Both the position numbers and the translations under genes were made by a program. Under the pieces are notes generated by a model that did not search any database, was not told the DNA's origin, and worked only from the letters and a program-made list of their open reading frames with translations. A stretch of 52,400 nucleotides of DNA from Clostridia bacterium (GTDB taxonomy: Bacteria > Bacillota_A > Clostridia > Christensenellales > Aristaeellaceae), in assembly GCA_017399225.1 (NCBI GenBank), contig JAFQEB010000141.1, positions 1 to 52,400 on the forward strand, given 5' to 3'. This document shows, one piece after another, positions 1-8,532 of the stretch. The number at the start of each line of letters is the position of its first letter. Within the stretch, counting starts at the first letter, position 1.

Positions 1-698
1 ATGTCGGTGTTGGCGGAGCAGTGCATGGAGGCCATGCCGTTCAGGGGCAGGTAGTAGTTCATCATGGAGAACATGCCCTTCTTCATCTCGCCGCCGTACC
101 AGGTGTTCAGGATGACCTGCTCCTTGGAGGTGATGTTGAAGATGGCAGCGGTCTCGGAGTTCAGGCCCAGCTCCTTGTAGTTGGTCACCTTGGCCTTGGC
201 CGCGTTGTAGGAGACGAAGTCAGGCTCGAAGTTGGCCAGCTCCTCCTCGGTGGGGTTGATGAACATGTTCTTGACGAAGTGGGCCTGCCAGGCGACCTCC
301 ATGATGAAGCGGATGGCCATGCGGGAATCCTTGTTGGTGCCGCAGAACACGTCCATCACGTACAGCTTCTTACCCGACAGCTGCTCCTGCGCCAGGCGCT
401 TGCACTCGGCCCAGGCTTCCTGGGAGGCGGGCTTGTTGTCGTTCTTGAACTCGTCGCTGGTCCACCACACGGTGTCCTTGGAGTTCTCGTCCATCACGAT
501 GAACTTGTCCTTGGGGGAGCGGCCGGTGTAGATGCCGGTCATCACGTTCACGGCGCCCAGCTCGGTCAGCTGGCCCTTCTCAAAGCCCTCCAGGGCGGGG
601 TTCATCTCTTCCTCAAACAGCTTCTCAAAGGAGGGGTTGTGCACGATCTCAGTCGTGCCGGTGATGCCATACTTGGTCAGATCAAGAGTCATCTTCAT
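1..698 (-). CDS. pckA: Phosphoenolpyruvate carboxykinase (ATP), 5' part only
   Basis: Encodes the N-terminal ~232 residues of ATP-dependent PEP carboxykinase, which interconverts oxaloacetate and PEP in the cytoplasm. In anaerobic fermenters it often runs toward oxaloacetate. The frame opens with [20 protein letters not shown] and then shows the family signatures [17 protein letters not shown] and, at the window edge, [16 protein letters not shown], just before where the kinase-1a P-loop would follow. The C-terminal half lies outside the window. The start is at 698, preceded by AGAAAGAGGT; an in-frame ATG six bases further in (692) has better spacing and may be the true start. A TTGATT/TAGTAT promoter lies upstream. 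Identification is by recalled family motifs and is secure. Confidence 0.95.
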   Translation of the reverse strand, partial: MKMTLDLTKYGITGTTEIVHNPSFEKLFEEEMNPALEGFEKGQLTELGAVNVMTGIYTGRSPKDKFIVMDENSKDTVWWTSDEFKNDNKPASQEAWAECKRLAQEQLSGKKLYVMDVFCGTNKDSRMAIRFIMEVAWQAHFVKNMFINPTEEELANFEPDFVSYNAAKAKVTNYKELGLNSETAAIFNITSKEQVILNTWYGGEMKKGMFSMMNYYLPLNGMASMHCSANTD

Positions 699-773
699 TT
701 ACCTCTTTCTGCGATGATCGTTCTGTAACACTGCAGCGGGTTGGCACAAAAACCACTTTCTCCCGCAGTATAC

Positions 774-802
774 ATACTACACTAACTATCCTGAAAAATC
801 AA
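774..802 (-). promoter_or_regulatory. Predicted sigma-A promoter of pckA
   Basis: On the minus strand TTGATT (797-802) and TAGTAT (774-779) are 17 bp apart, about 75 bp upstream of the pckA start. The surrounding sequence is AT-rich, unlike the coding regions. Confidence 0.45.
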
Positions 803-844
803 GAGGAAGGTTGATAAAATTTTATCGGAGATAAAAACCGAGGG

Positions 845-1040
845 GAATTGGAATTCGGAATTCAGAATTCGGAATTCGGAATTTAGATACTGGGACGGCA
901 GCGCCCAGTCACCGCACAAAAAGCTCCGGCCGAATCTCAGCCGGAGCTATCGGTTCATGCCGCTGCACGGCATGTCTCACGAACCAAACACATCATTCGG
1001 AATTCCCAATTTCAATTCCGAATTCCGAATTCCGAATTTT
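845..1040. repeat. Two opposed clusters of GAATTCG-type units around a terminator
   Basis: Cluster 1 (about 848-884) is a run of GGAATTC/AGAATTC units and cluster 2 (about 997-1037) carries AATTCCG units. They can pair with each other or fold on themselves because GAATTC is palindromic. Between them sits the terminator of the sensor kinase transcript. The rest of the 699-1041 gap holds only the pckA promoter; no gene is visible. Similar low-complexity opposed clusters with a different unit (TGAATA) occur at 12.69-12.80 and 20.31-20.46 kb. Confidence 0.8.
918..948 (-). terminator. Rho-independent terminator after the rarA-kinase transcript
   Basis: Perfect 9-bp stem AGCTCCGGC (922-930) / GCCGGAGCT (940-948) with a 9-base loop, followed on the minus strand by five T (complement of 918-922). 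Confidence 0.8.
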
Positions 1041-1041
1041 C

Positions 1042-1926
1042 TCACGCTCCCGCCGTTTTGGGCACGAACCCGGAAAACTCCGTGCCCTCCGCCCCGCTGG
1101 TCAGGACGATGTCTCCGCCCCGGTCATTGAGCGTCTTGCGGACAATGTACAGGCCCATGCCGTGGCCCTCGCCCTTGGTGGTGACGCCGGGCTGGAAGAT
1201 GCCCTCCTGCATTTCCTGCGGGATGGGCGTGCCGGTGTTCATAACGCTGAAGCAATACTGGCGCAGGTTTTCCGTCAGCGAAATGGTCAGCTGGCGCTTT
1301 TTGGACGGGATCGACTCCATCGCGTCGATGGCGTTGTCGATCAGGTTGGAAAGCACCTTGCACATCTCCCACGCGGGCAGGGTCTTCTCGATCTGCTCCC
1401 AGTTGGAGGTGATGTTCAGCTTCACCTTCACATGGGCCTTTTCACAGGCCGCCACCTTCACCTGCAACAGGGCATTGACGGCGGGCACGGCGGTCTTCAT
1501 CACCCGGCTGACGGCGGTGATGCGGCCGTACACCTTCTCGATGTACTCGTTGGCCTCCTGATACTCCTCCATTTCAATGAGGGAATACACCACCTGCAGG
1601 TGATTGAGGAAGTCGTGCCGCTGGGTGCGCAGCGTGATGTTGAGGCTGGCCATGGCCTCGATGGTCTCGTCCATGTCGTCCAGCTGCTTGAGGAGGCGGC
1701 GGGTGGAGAATGCCTCGCGGATATCCACCACCGCGCCCCAGATGACCACCAGGGACGCCAGCAGCGTGAGCATCAGCAGCAGCCTGGGGGAAGCCTGGAT
1801 CTCCGGGACGATCAGCACCGCGAAGAGCACCACAAGGATCAGGAGAATTTGAAGGCCGTTGATGATCACGGCGTAATATGTTGCCTTGCGGATGGAGACG
1901 TTCGTCTCGCGCTTGAACAGCTTCAC
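1042..1926 (-). CDS. Orphan membrane sensor histidine kinase, SpoOB/CitA-type dimerisation box
   Basis: 294-residue sensor kinase. Two hydrophobic segments (about 15-42 and 47-67) form a short membrane hairpin with almost no extracellular loop. The phosphoacceptor box RHDFLNHLQ places the candidate His at 104 and is typical of SpoOB/citrate-kinase-type helices. A GHKL ATPase domain follows with the N box NLIDNAIDAM (~198-207) and G box GHGMGLYIVRK (~258-268). The start is a GTG whose GTGA overlaps the rarA stop, with GGGAGGG seven bases upstream, so translation is coupled to rarA. No response regulator is encoded nearby; its partner and signal are unknown. The short sensor suggests sensing within or just inside the membrane (inference). 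Confidence 0.85.
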   Translation of the reverse strand: MKLFKRETNVSIRKATYYAVIINGLQILLILVVLFAVLIVPEIQASPRLLLMLTLLASLVVIWGAVVDIREAFSTRRLLKQLDDMDETIEAMASLNITLRTQRHDFLNHLQVVYSLIEMEEYQEANEYIEKVYGRITAVSRVMKTAVPAVNALLQVKVAACEKAHVKVKLNITSNWEQIEKTLPAWEMCKVLSNLIDNAIDAMESIPSKKRQLTISLTENLRQYCFSVMNTGTPIPQEMQEGIFQPGVTTKGEGHGMGLYIVRKTLNDRGGDIVLTSGAEGTEFSGFVPKTAGA

Positions 1927-3227
1927 TTTCTTCCCTCCCTCGCCTGGTGGTTCTTGAGTATCGTGGCCTCGTGGCCCATCTCGGTGGGCTGGTAGTATTT
2001 CCTGCCGCGCACCTCGGGGGGCATGTACTCCTGCCGCACCCAGTGCCCGGGGAAGTCGTGGGGGAATTTGTACCCGTCGCCGGAGCCAATGCGCTCGTGC
2101 CCCTGGTAGTGGGTGTCCCGCAGGTGGACGGGCACCGCGCCGAAGCCGCCCTTCTCCGCATCAGCCATGGCGGCGTCCACGGCGGCGCACACGGCGTTCG
2201 ATTTGGGGCTCTCGCACACGGCGATGATGGCCTGGGCGATGGGCAGCCGCGCCTCGGGCATACCCAGCATCTCCAGATCGGCGGCCGCGGCCTGGGCCTG
2301 CAGCATCGCGATGGGATTGGCCAGCCCCACGTCCTCGCTGGCGTGGGCGATCACCCGCCGGCAGATGATGCGCGGGTCCACCCCGGCGTAAATGAGCCTG
2401 GCGAACCACGCCAGGGCCGCGTCGCTGTCCGAGCCCCGCAGGGACTTGCAGAAAGCGCTGAGCATGTCGTAATACAGGCTCTCGTCGCAGCGCATCATGG
2501 GCTTCTGAATGGATTCCTCCGCCACCGCGAGGGTGATGTGGATGGCCCCGTCCTCCCCCGCGGGGGTGGTCAAAACCGCCAGCTCCACCGCGCCCAGCGC
2601 CGCGCGGGTATCGCCGTTGGCGATCCGGGCGATGTGCCGCAGGGCGTCCTCGTCCACGCGGACGTTCAGCGCGCCGTAGCCCCGCTCGGGGTCGGCAAGG
2701 GCCCGTCGCATCGCGGTGATCACATGCCCCTCCGTCAGCGGCTGGAACTGGAACACCCGGCATCGGCTGACGATGGCCGGGGTCATGGCGATCATGGGGT
2801 TCTCGGTGGTCGAGCCGATGAAGCGGATCACGCCCCGCTCAATGGCCGGCAGGATCGAGTCGCTCTGCGCCTTACTCCACCGGTGGCACTCGTCCAGCAG
2901 CAGATAGGTGGGCTGCCCGTAGAGGGTGCGCCGCTCCTGGGCGGCCTTCAGCACCTCGCGCACATCCGCCACGCCGGAGGTCACGGCGTTGAGCTGCACA
3001 AAGGCCGCCTTCGTCGCCCCGGCGATGATGGAGGCCAGGGTGGTCTTGCCGCAGCCGGGAGGCCCGAAGAAAATGGAGGAGGTCAGCCGATCAGCCTCAA
3101 TGGCGCGGCGCAGCAGCCGCCCCTGCCCCACCAGATGCTCCTGCCCGATGAACTCCGCCAAGCTGCGCGGACGCATCCGGTCTGCCAGCGGCGCGCTTTG
3201 CTCCTGCGTGAACAGATCGCCCATCAT
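1923..3227 (-). CDS. rarA: Replication-associated recombination protein A (AAA+ ATPase)
   Basis: RarA/MgsA/WRNIP1-family clamp-loader-like ATPase acting at stalled replication forks. Visible: N-terminal PLADRMRPRSLAEFIGQEHL, Walker A GPPGCGKTT (55-63), Walker B LLLDECHR (~109-116), sensor-1 GSTTENP, and the C-terminal helical tetramerisation region ending with the RarA-specific stretch DTHYQGHERIGSGDGYKFPH. At 434 residues it has the normal family length. Two adjacent ATGs (3227, 3224) share the GGGGAGGTGG ribosome site; the first is given. It is the first gene of a two-gene transcript with the downstream sensor kinase. The Walker B region reads DECHRW where the family usually has DEIHRF, a conservative change. 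Confidence 0.95.
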   Translation of the reverse strand: MMGDLFTQEQSAPLADRMRPRSLAEFIGQEHLVGQGRLLRRAIEADRLTSSIFFGPPGCGKTTLASIIAGATKAAFVQLNAVTSGVADVREVLKAAQERRTLYGQPTYLLLDECHRWSKAQSDSILPAIERGVIRFIGSTTENPMIAMTPAIVSRCRVFQFQPLTEGHVITAMRRALADPERGYGALNVRVDEDALRHIARIANGDTRAALGAVELAVLTTPAGEDGAIHITLAVAEESIQKPMMRCDESLYYDMLSAFCKSLRGSDSDAALAWFARLIYAGVDPRIICRRVIAHASEDVGLANPIAMLQAQAAAADLEMLGMPEARLPIAQAIIAVCESPKSNAVCAAVDAAMADAEKGGFGAVPVHLRDTHYQGHERIGSGDGYKFPHDFPGHWVRQEYMPPEVRGRKYYQPTEMGHEATILKNHQAREGRK

Positions 3228-3269
3228 TCCACCTCCCCGGCACGCAAAATGCCGATATTACTCAAGGAT

Positions 3270-3298
3270 ATCATACCATGCTTTCCCCGATTTGTCAC
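3270..3298 (-). promoter_or_regulatory. Predicted promoter of rarA-kinase operon
   Basis: Minus-strand GTGACA (3293-3298) and TATGAT (3270-3275) with 17-bp spacing, about 40 bp before the rarA start. Confidence 0.45.
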
Positions 3299-3409
3299 GG
3301 GAACGGCAGTGGCGCGGCTGTATTCTTTGCGTATTTTCCCGAACCAAAAGGCTCCGGAGCGAAGCAGAGGCATATGCCGGCCCGTAGGGACTGATGAGGT
3401 GGACGCCGC

Positions 3410-3660
3410 ATTGACGCTCAGCCCCAGCGGCAGCGCCCCAAGGCTCCCTCCGGGAGGGAGCTGGATTCGTTCCAGGCTTGAAAAGCCGGGAACGAAGACT
3501 GAGGGAGAGCGCGGGAGCTGCTCCTGGGCCCTGTTGCTTAGAAGAAGACCACTTGCCCCCAACGTGCGCAGCTGTTTGGCAGTGACCTGTATTGGAACTC
3601 CCGCATTCTCCCTCAGTCAGCTTAGCTGACATCTCCCTCCCGGAGGGAGCTATTTTGCCG
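3410..3660. repeat. Two copies of a CTCCCTC/GAGGGAG palindromic intergenic element
   Basis: Around 3440-3510 and 3603-3652 the gap carries CTCCCTCCGGGAGGGAGCT palindromes, each linked to a second part containing GACTGAGGGAG (or its complement CTCCCTCAGTC). The copies lie in opposite orientation. A third, diverged copy lies at ~10010-10062 inside a coding region. No open frame with a ribosome site is visible in 3228-3704. Confidence 0.75.
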
Positions 3661-3667
3661 CCCCATC

Positions 3668-3700
3668 AAAAAGGGAGACCAGCCCCTCGCCGGTCTCCCT
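3668..3700 (-). terminator. Rho-independent terminator of the carboxylesterase gene
   Basis: Perfect 9-bp stem AGGGAGACC (3672-3680) / GGTCTCCCT (3692-3700) followed on the minus strand by a run of T. It starts only five bases past the esterase stop. Confidence 0.85.
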
Positions 3701-3704
3701 CATA

Positions 3705-5216
3705 TCACTTCAAATACTCCTCCAGCAGGAACTTCTCCAGCCCGCTCATCGTCCACCTCTCCGGCTGCGCGCGGTCGGCGAACACCATCCACGCCGGGTC
3801 ATCCGCCTTCAATTCCGGCCACAGTGGCAGGGTTGCCCCCTGGCTGTCGATGCCGTTGGGGTCGCCCGTGCGGAAGAAATTCACCCAGTAGTCGCACATG
3901 TTCCGCGCCAGGTCGTAGTGCTTGCCGGTGAAGGGCCGCCAGCTCTTCGCCAGGGTCTCGAAGAAGAACCACAAGTCGACGGAGTGGAAGGTGCCCGGGT
4001 TGTCCCAGCCGGGGATCTCCGCGTCGAAGTTGTAGGCGTACAGCTTTTGCGGGCTGCCGGTCTCGGCATTGCGCCGGGCGGCGGCGCGGATGGCAAAGCC
4101 GATGGCATGCATGCGCCCCTCCTCCGCAATGCTTTCCTTCGTCGCCGGGTGGCTGAAGAAGCCCAACAACTCCTCCGCCTTCTCCCCGAAGCGCTCCTGC
4201 GCCAGCGCGGCCAGGCTTTCCTCGGAGTCCGCCATGGGCGCGGCCAGGAACTCGCTGCTGGTCTGGCCCAGCATCACGGGGCAGTGCACGCGGTCCTCGT
4301 GGAGGTACCACTCGCCGCTGGGGTAGCGGGAGAACACACCGTCCACCGCCTCGCCCCAGATGCCCCAGGGCATACTGAGAGACGCGTCCTCCACCACGCG
4401 GGCAGGTAGGGCGCGGGCCTCCGCGAGGGTCTTCACGCCCAGCTTTTCAAAGAAGGAGACGCCCAGGGCCTCGCATTCTTCGAGGCTCCGGGGACGCAGG
4501 CCCATCTTGCTGCCGTAGGGCTGGGCGAAGGTGCCGCTCTCGACGATCGCCCGCTGGAACAGCCCCTCGTTCTCCACGTTGGTCATCTGGGCGCACACGC
4601 TCATGCCGCCGGCGGACTGGCCGCCGATGGTGATATTCTCCGGGTCGCCGCCGAAGGCCGCGATGTTGCGCTTGACCCACCGCGTCGCGCACTGCTGATC
4701 CAGGAAGCCGAAGTTCGCCGGGGCGTCCGGCTGCCGGGCGGTGATCTCCGGGTGGCACATGAAGCCGAAGCAATTCAGCCGGTACCCCACCGTCACCACC
4801 ACGACGCCGCGCCTTGCGATGCGCTCGCCGTCAAACTCCATCTCGGTGGTGTTGCCCACCTGCAGTCCGCCGCCGAAGTACCACACGAACACCGGCAGAT
4901 TTTTCCGGCCGTCCGCAGGGGCCCAGACGTTCAGGTACAGGCAGTCCTCGCTCATGGCCAGGTCCTTGTCCACGGCCCACTCGCGGGAGTAGATGTCCTT
5001 CTGCGGGTCGCCGGCGCAGTTGGCCTGCATGGCGATGGGCCCGAAATCCGCCGCGAACAATTCGCCCTCCCAGTCCTGGCAGGGCTGGGGCGCACGCCAG
5101 CGGTTCTCCCCCACCGGCGGCGCGGCAAAGGGAATGCCCTTGTAGCTGGTGATGCGCGGGTCGGCGGCAGGCAGGCCGCGAACCCAACCGTTTTCAACCT
5201 TCACTCGACGGATCAT
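3705..5216 (-). CDS. Type-B carboxylesterase (para-nitrobenzyl esterase family)
   Basis: 503-residue alpha/beta-hydrolase without a signal peptide, so probably cytoplasmic. It shows the type-B layout: N-terminal YKGIPFAAPPVGENRWRAP, SEDCLYLNVWAP, oxyanion-side FGGGLQVG, nucleophile elbow GGQSAGG with candidate Ser201, and catalytic-His region TFHSVDLWFFF (candidate His411). The acidic member of the triad cannot be fixed by eye. The start at 5216 has AAGGAGG seven bases upstream. It is divergently transcribed from an AraC regulator, with the two promoters only ~40 bp apart, which suggests control by that regulator. Possible substrates are acetylated or feruloylated plant-polymer fragments, since GH10/GH43 genes are in the window; that is inference. 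Confidence 0.92.
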   Translation of the reverse strand: MIRRVKVENGWVRGLPAADPRITSYKGIPFAAPPVGENRWRAPQPCQDWEGELFAADFGPIAMQANCAGDPQKDIYSREWAVDKDLAMSEDCLYLNVWAPADGRKNLPVFVWYFGGGLQVGNTTEMEFDGERIARRGVVVVTVGYRLNCFGFMCHPEITARQPDAPANFGFLDQQCATRWVKRNIAAFGGDPENITIGGQSAGGMSVCAQMTNVENEGLFQRAIVESGTFAQPYGSKMGLRPRSLEECEALGVSFFEKLGVKTLAEARALPARVVEDASLSMPWGIWGEAVDGVFSRYPSGEWYLHEDRVHCPVMLGQTSSEFLAAPMADSEESLAALAQERFGEKAEELLGFFSHPATKESIAEEGRMHAIGFAIRAAARRNAETGSPQKLYAYNFDAEIPGWDNPGTFHSVDLWFFFETLAKSWRPFTGKHYDLARNMCDYWVNFFRTGDPNGIDSQGATLPLWPELKADDPAWMVFADRAQPERWTMSGLEKFLLEEYLK

Positions 5217-5285
5217 ATGGATTCCTCCTTGCTTGTTTTACGGGCAAATGGCCCGGCGATCAACTCTTTTTCGCTCTTTATCACC

Positions 5286-5314
5286 AGTATAAGGTGCGGC
5301 GCGCCCCTCCGCAA
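5286..5314 (-). promoter_or_regulatory. Predicted promoter of the carboxylesterase gene
   Basis: Minus-strand TTGCGG (5309-5314), 17 bp, TATACT (5286-5291), about 70 bp before the start codon. Confidence 0.5.
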
Positions 5315-5356
5315 CATGAATAACGCGAAATTTCAGGACAAATATATCCTTTTCCT

Positions 5357-5385
5357 TTACATTCCGTCCCCCTTGCTGTATAATT
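5357..5385 (+). promoter_or_regulatory. Predicted promoter of the divergent AraC regulator
   Basis: TTTACA (5357-5362), 17 bp, perfect TATAAT (5380-5385), about 40 bp before the chosen start. It faces away from the esterase promoter. Confidence 0.65.
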
Positions 5386-5427
5386 GTCCCATCCTGTATA
5401 CTCATCTGTCCGATGGAGGAATTGCAA

Positions 5428-6249
5428 ATGCTTCCGGTCTTTTATGAGCAGCGCCCCGAGTCCCTTTTCATAGGGGACATTTGTGATCATCCCTTCCCCG
5501 CCCATGTGCATGATGTGACGGAGGTCATCTGCCTGACTGCCGGCCGGGCGGACATGACCATCGGCGGCGCAAAGCTGAGCCTGAAGCCGGGCGACGTGGC
5601 GATCGCATTTCCCTCCGTCCCTCACAGCTACGACGAGGTCTCCGAGGACGCGGCGGGCCTTTCCATGATCTTCGCCGCAGACGCGATCGCCGAGTTCACC
5701 CACACCTTCCGCACCATGCAGCCCTCCTCTCCCCTTCTGCCCGCGAAGAAGGTGCCGGAGGAGCTCCGGGCGATCATCCGCAAGCTGACGTCCCTGTCCC
5801 AGCAGGAGCTGCTGCCCCTGCGGCTGGGGTATATGCACCTGTTCCTGTCCTACCTTTTCACCCAGCTCCCGCTGCAGCCGCTGTCCAAGAGCATCCTTTC
5901 CGGGCTGCCCCAGCAGGTGCTGCACTATGTATCCGAGCATTTCACCGAGCCGCTGTCCCTGGAGAGCACCGCCCGCGCCCTGGGGGTGAGCCGCATCCAC
6001 CTCAGCCACATCTTCTCCCAGCAGCTGAACATCAACTTCCGCCAGTACATCAACACCCTGCGTATCGACAGGGCCTGCGCGCTGCTGCGCAATCCGGCCT
6101 ATTCCGTATCGCAGATCATCGACCTGTGCGGCTATCAGAATCCCCGCACCTTCCACCGGGCCTTCCTGGCCCAGTGCGGCGTCCCCCCCAAGCAGTACCG
6201 GGCCCGCCTTGCCGGCACATTCCCGGAGGAGCCCGAAGAATCCGACTGA
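5428..6249 (+). CDS. AraC-family transcriptional regulator
   Basis: About 273 residues. The N-terminal half is a cupin-like sugar-binding fold (HPFPAHVHDVTEVICLTAG, then a LKPGDVAIAFPSVPH turn); the C-terminal ~100 residues hold two helix-turn-helices, including LESTARALGVSRIHLSHIF and VSQIIDLCGYQNPRTFHRAF, as in AraC/XylS proteins. The first in-frame ATG (5413) overlaps the ribosome-binding site ATGGAGGA; the ATG at 5428 is eight bases beyond GGAGG and is preferred. Divergent from the carboxylesterase gene and most likely its activator, binding in the ~210-bp shared region. The effector is unknown. Confidence 0.92.
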   Translation: MLPVFYEQRPESLFIGDICDHPFPAHVHDVTEVICLTAGRADMTIGGAKLSLKPGDVAIAFPSVPHSYDEVSEDAAGLSMIFAADAIAEFTHTFRTMQPSSPLLPAKKVPEELRAIIRKLTSLSQQELLPLRLGYMHLFLSYLFTQLPLQPLSKSILSGLPQQVLHYVSEHFTEPLSLESTARALGVSRIHLSHIFSQQLNINFRQYINTLRIDRACALLRNPAYSVSQIIDLCGYQNPRTFHRAFLAQCGVPPKQYRARLAGTFPEEPEESD

Positions 6250-6254
6250 CACAA

Positions 6255-6296
6255 AATGCCCGCCTGCTTCACAGAGCAAGCGGGCGTTTATTCTTT
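6255..6296 (+). terminator. Terminator between convergent AraC and DUF1294 genes
   Basis: Stem GCCCGC (6258-6263) / GCGGGC (6280-6285), extendable through a bulge, followed by GTTTATTCTTT on the plus strand. On the minus strand the stem is followed by ATTTTG, so it may serve both directions. Confidence 0.7.
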
Positions 6297-6331
6297 ACGG
6301 GACCGCCCGAGGGCAACAGTTCCCCCATATC

Positions 6332-6616
6332 TCACAGCACCAGCGACGCGCCGTACACAAGGGCGATGACCTGAACGATCAGCAGCACCGGGAAGCCGAT
6401 GCGGAAGTACCAGTGCTTCGTCTTATGATGGAACATGAACATGCCCAGCGTGCCGCCAAGGCCGCCAAAGAGCGCCGTGGTCAGGAACAGCGTCTTTTCC
6501 GGGATGCGCCAGGCGCCCTTCTTTGCCCGGCGCTTGTCGATCCCCATCAGGAGGAAGGCCGCGGCATTCATCACCACCAGGATGACGGCCGCAATGATCA
6601 GGAGCACATTCTTCAT
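6332..6616 (-). CDS. DUF1294 small membrane protein
   Basis: 94 residues with three hydrophobic segments (about 3-23, 44-62, 72-92). It carries the DUF1294 core: MGIDKRRAKKGAWRIPEKTL, then a glycine-rich LFGGLGGTLGMFMF helix and HHKTKHWYF before the last helix. Function is unknown across the family. It lies 21 bp behind the lipase gene, probably on the same transcript. GCGGAG upstream is a weak ribosome site. Confidence 0.88.
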   Translation of the reverse strand: MKNVLLIIAAVILVVMNAAAFLLMGIDKRRAKKGAWRIPEKTLFLTTALFGGLGGTLGMFMFHHKTKHWYFRIGFPVLLIVQVIALVYGASLVL

Positions 6617-6637
6617 ATGGATATTCTCCGCTTTCTC

Positions 6638-8080
6638 TCATTCTCTGCTCGATCGCCCTTCCGCGGGCGGGATATACAATCTTTCCGGCGGCAGCCCTGC
6701 CCGCCAGATGCTGGGGATCAGCCGGTCTGCGGCATTTGCGGCGATCCAGGCGTAGGGCGTCAGGAACTCGCCCGCGCTTCTGGCAGAAATGCGGTGCGGA
6801 TAGCGCAGCAGCTGGAACAGCGCGCCCATGAAGGGCTTGAGCCCCGTCTGGGCGATGATCTGCCGCATGAGGGCTGCGGCCTCCTCCACCCGCTCCGCCG
6901 GGAGCGCCTCTCCCGCAACGGACTGATACGCAGCCTCCAGGCGGCGGTTCACCCGATCCAGCGCCGCCTTCATATCGGCGACCTCCAGCAGCTTGCCGAT
7001 GGGCAGGCCATCGCCCAGCCCCAGCACCTCAGCGATCTCCGCCGCACTCCGGCTGCCCAGCACCGCCAGCATGGCCCGTGCCTGCACGATGCAGTTGGCG
7101 TTATCCGTCATCTGGCGCACCACGGGCCGCACGGCGATGCGCGCCCGGACGGCCGCTTCATCCCGGGGCCAGCCGTAGCATGACCGCCGTAGGGCCTCGT
7201 CCGCCTGGCAGGTCAGGCACACGCCCAGGTGCAGCGCGGCGCCGCAGCGGGGCACCAGGTCATCGCTGTTATGAACATGGTAGAGGGGATACGCCTCGGG
7301 CTGGGCGACGGCCCGGCCCGTCATCACCGAGGGGGATGCGAAGCCGTACCCGACCACATTCAGCGGGTGGACGCCCTCCTCGACGATCTTGCGGTGGGCG
7401 TAGACCTGCATCACCGCGCCGCCCTGGCTATGCCCGCTGAGCCACAGCAGAAAGCGGCTCTTCGGGCTTTTCATCTCTTTGAGGATATGCGCCAGGGTGA
7501 GCTTCTCCAGGTTCAGCTCCGCTGCCGTCTGCGGGAATGCGATGCGACCCTCGTTCTCCTCGAACTGGGCGGTGATCTGCCCGAAGCCCTTATGGATGCC
7601 GTCCGGCGCGGACATGCGGAAATTGGAGAACCAGTCGTAGAACCTGGTGCCGGTGCCCATGAAGCACACCGCCACCACATAGCGCCCATCCTCCGCCGGG
7701 CGGATCATGACGACCGCCTTGCCTGTTGCGCTGCTCTCCCTCTCCCGGAGCGCCCCGGCAATCTGCGAAACGGGGTTATAGCCCCGCATTTTTGACCGGA
7801 CGAGCTGCCGCTGCCATTTGGCCGCCAGGCTGCCCTCCGCATTTTCCAGCGCGGTCAGCTCCCCGTCCACCTGCACGGTGACCTCCCGCCAACCTGCCCT
7901 CAGCCACGGGCGGATGTTCAGCGAATGGCACGCCGCAGCCAGCTCCGCGCTCATCTGCAACGCCTCCACCGACAGGGGCGGCCGCAGCCTTCCCCAGGGA
8001 TCCATCTCCCACGGATGCAGGAAGGCCGCCGTTTGCGCGATGTTCACGCTCGTCAGCGGGCCGAATACCGGCTGGGTCAT
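6638..8080 (-). CDS. Lipase, class 3-like alpha/beta-hydrolase
   Basis: 480-residue protein without a signal peptide. Nucleophile elbow WLSGHSQGGAVMQVYAHR follows FMGTGTRFYDWFSNFR, as in class-3 (Mbeg1-like) lipases. Later YHVHNSDDLVPRCG supplies an Asp and nearby His candidates typical of this fold. The C-terminal ~150 residues are helical and not recognised. The open frame continues far upstream, but only through repeats; MTQPVF at 8080 has AAAGGAG eight bases ahead and is the start. Upstream, 450 bp of duplicated repeat separates it from the 71-aa gene, so it may have its own promoter. Substrate unknown. Confidence 0.85.
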   Translation of the reverse strand: MTQPVFGPLTSVNIAQTAAFLHPWEMDPWGRLRPPLSVEALQMSAELAAACHSLNIRPWLRAGWREVTVQVDGELTALENAEGSLAAKWQRQLVRSKMRGYNPVSQIAGALRERESSATGKAVVMIRPAEDGRYVVAVCFMGTGTRFYDWFSNFRMSAPDGIHKGFGQITAQFEENEGRIAFPQTAAELNLEKLTLAHILKEMKSPKSRFLLWLSGHSQGGAVMQVYAHRKIVEEGVHPLNVVGYGFASPSVMTGRAVAQPEAYPLYHVHNSDDLVPRCGAALHLGVCLTCQADEALRRSCYGWPRDEAAVRARIAVRPVVRQMTDNANCIVQARAMLAVLGSRSAAEIAEVLGLGDGLPIGKLLEVADMKAALDRVNRRLEAAYQSVAGEALPAERVEEAAALMRQIIAQTGLKPFMGALFQLLRYPHRISARSAGEFLTPYAWIAANAADRLIPSIWRAGLPPERLYIPPAEGRSSRE

Positions 8081-8532
8081 ACGGGCGGCTCCTTTCTTTT
8101 TTGTGGTGGGGGTTGTCTTTTTCCTCCGGGCTGGGTGGAAGTGGGGGTTTTTGTCTTTTCCTTTGCGGCTGGGTGAGCTGTTCCGGCGAAGCCTTGGGCT
8201 TCGCCGGAAGGCGCGTGCTTGTTTTGCGCTGCGGCGCGGAAGTCTCCGACGGCCAGGGCTCTGCCCTGGACCCGCGAAGGACATCGTGCAGGCATGTGTC
8301 CCCAGTGGGGACTTCGCCGCAGGCGAAAATGCCAAGCGATGTTGGATCTTCGGCCCTCTCGACTCCCTTTTTGTCTTTTCCTTTGCGGCTGGGTGGGCTG
8401 TTCCGGCGAAGCCTTGGGCTTCACCGGAAGACGCGTGCTTGTTTTGCGCTGCGGCGCGGAAGTCTCCGACGGCCAGGGCTCTGCCCTGGACCCGCGAAGG
8501 ACCTTCGGCCCTCTCGACACCCATTTTTTCCC
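8081..8532. repeat. Repeat island with a 135-bp direct duplication
   Basis: Positions 8148-8282 and 8368-8502 are near-identical (a handful of substitutions) in the same orientation, 220 bp apart. Each copy contains the hairpin CCAGGGCTCTGCCCTGG and a TTCCGGCGAAGCC / GGCTTC(G/A)CCGG inverted pair. The last copy runs into TTTTTTCCCTTA, whose TTA is the stop of the minus-strand 71-aa gene. No ribosome site or believable gene is seen in 8081-8532. Confidence 0.9.

Noticed and set aside
1058..1561. 167-codon plus-strand frame opposite the sensor kinase
   Set aside because: Antisense to conserved GHKL domain; no ribosome site.
5281..6279. 332-codon minus-strand frame opposite the AraC gene
   Set aside because: Shadow of AraC; composition rich in Gly/Gln/Leu and no motif.
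8081..8524. N-terminal extension of the lipase through the repeat island
   Set aside because: Would translate duplicated non-coding repeat (RGPK..., KEKTK...); a strong ribosome site precedes the internal ATG at 8080.
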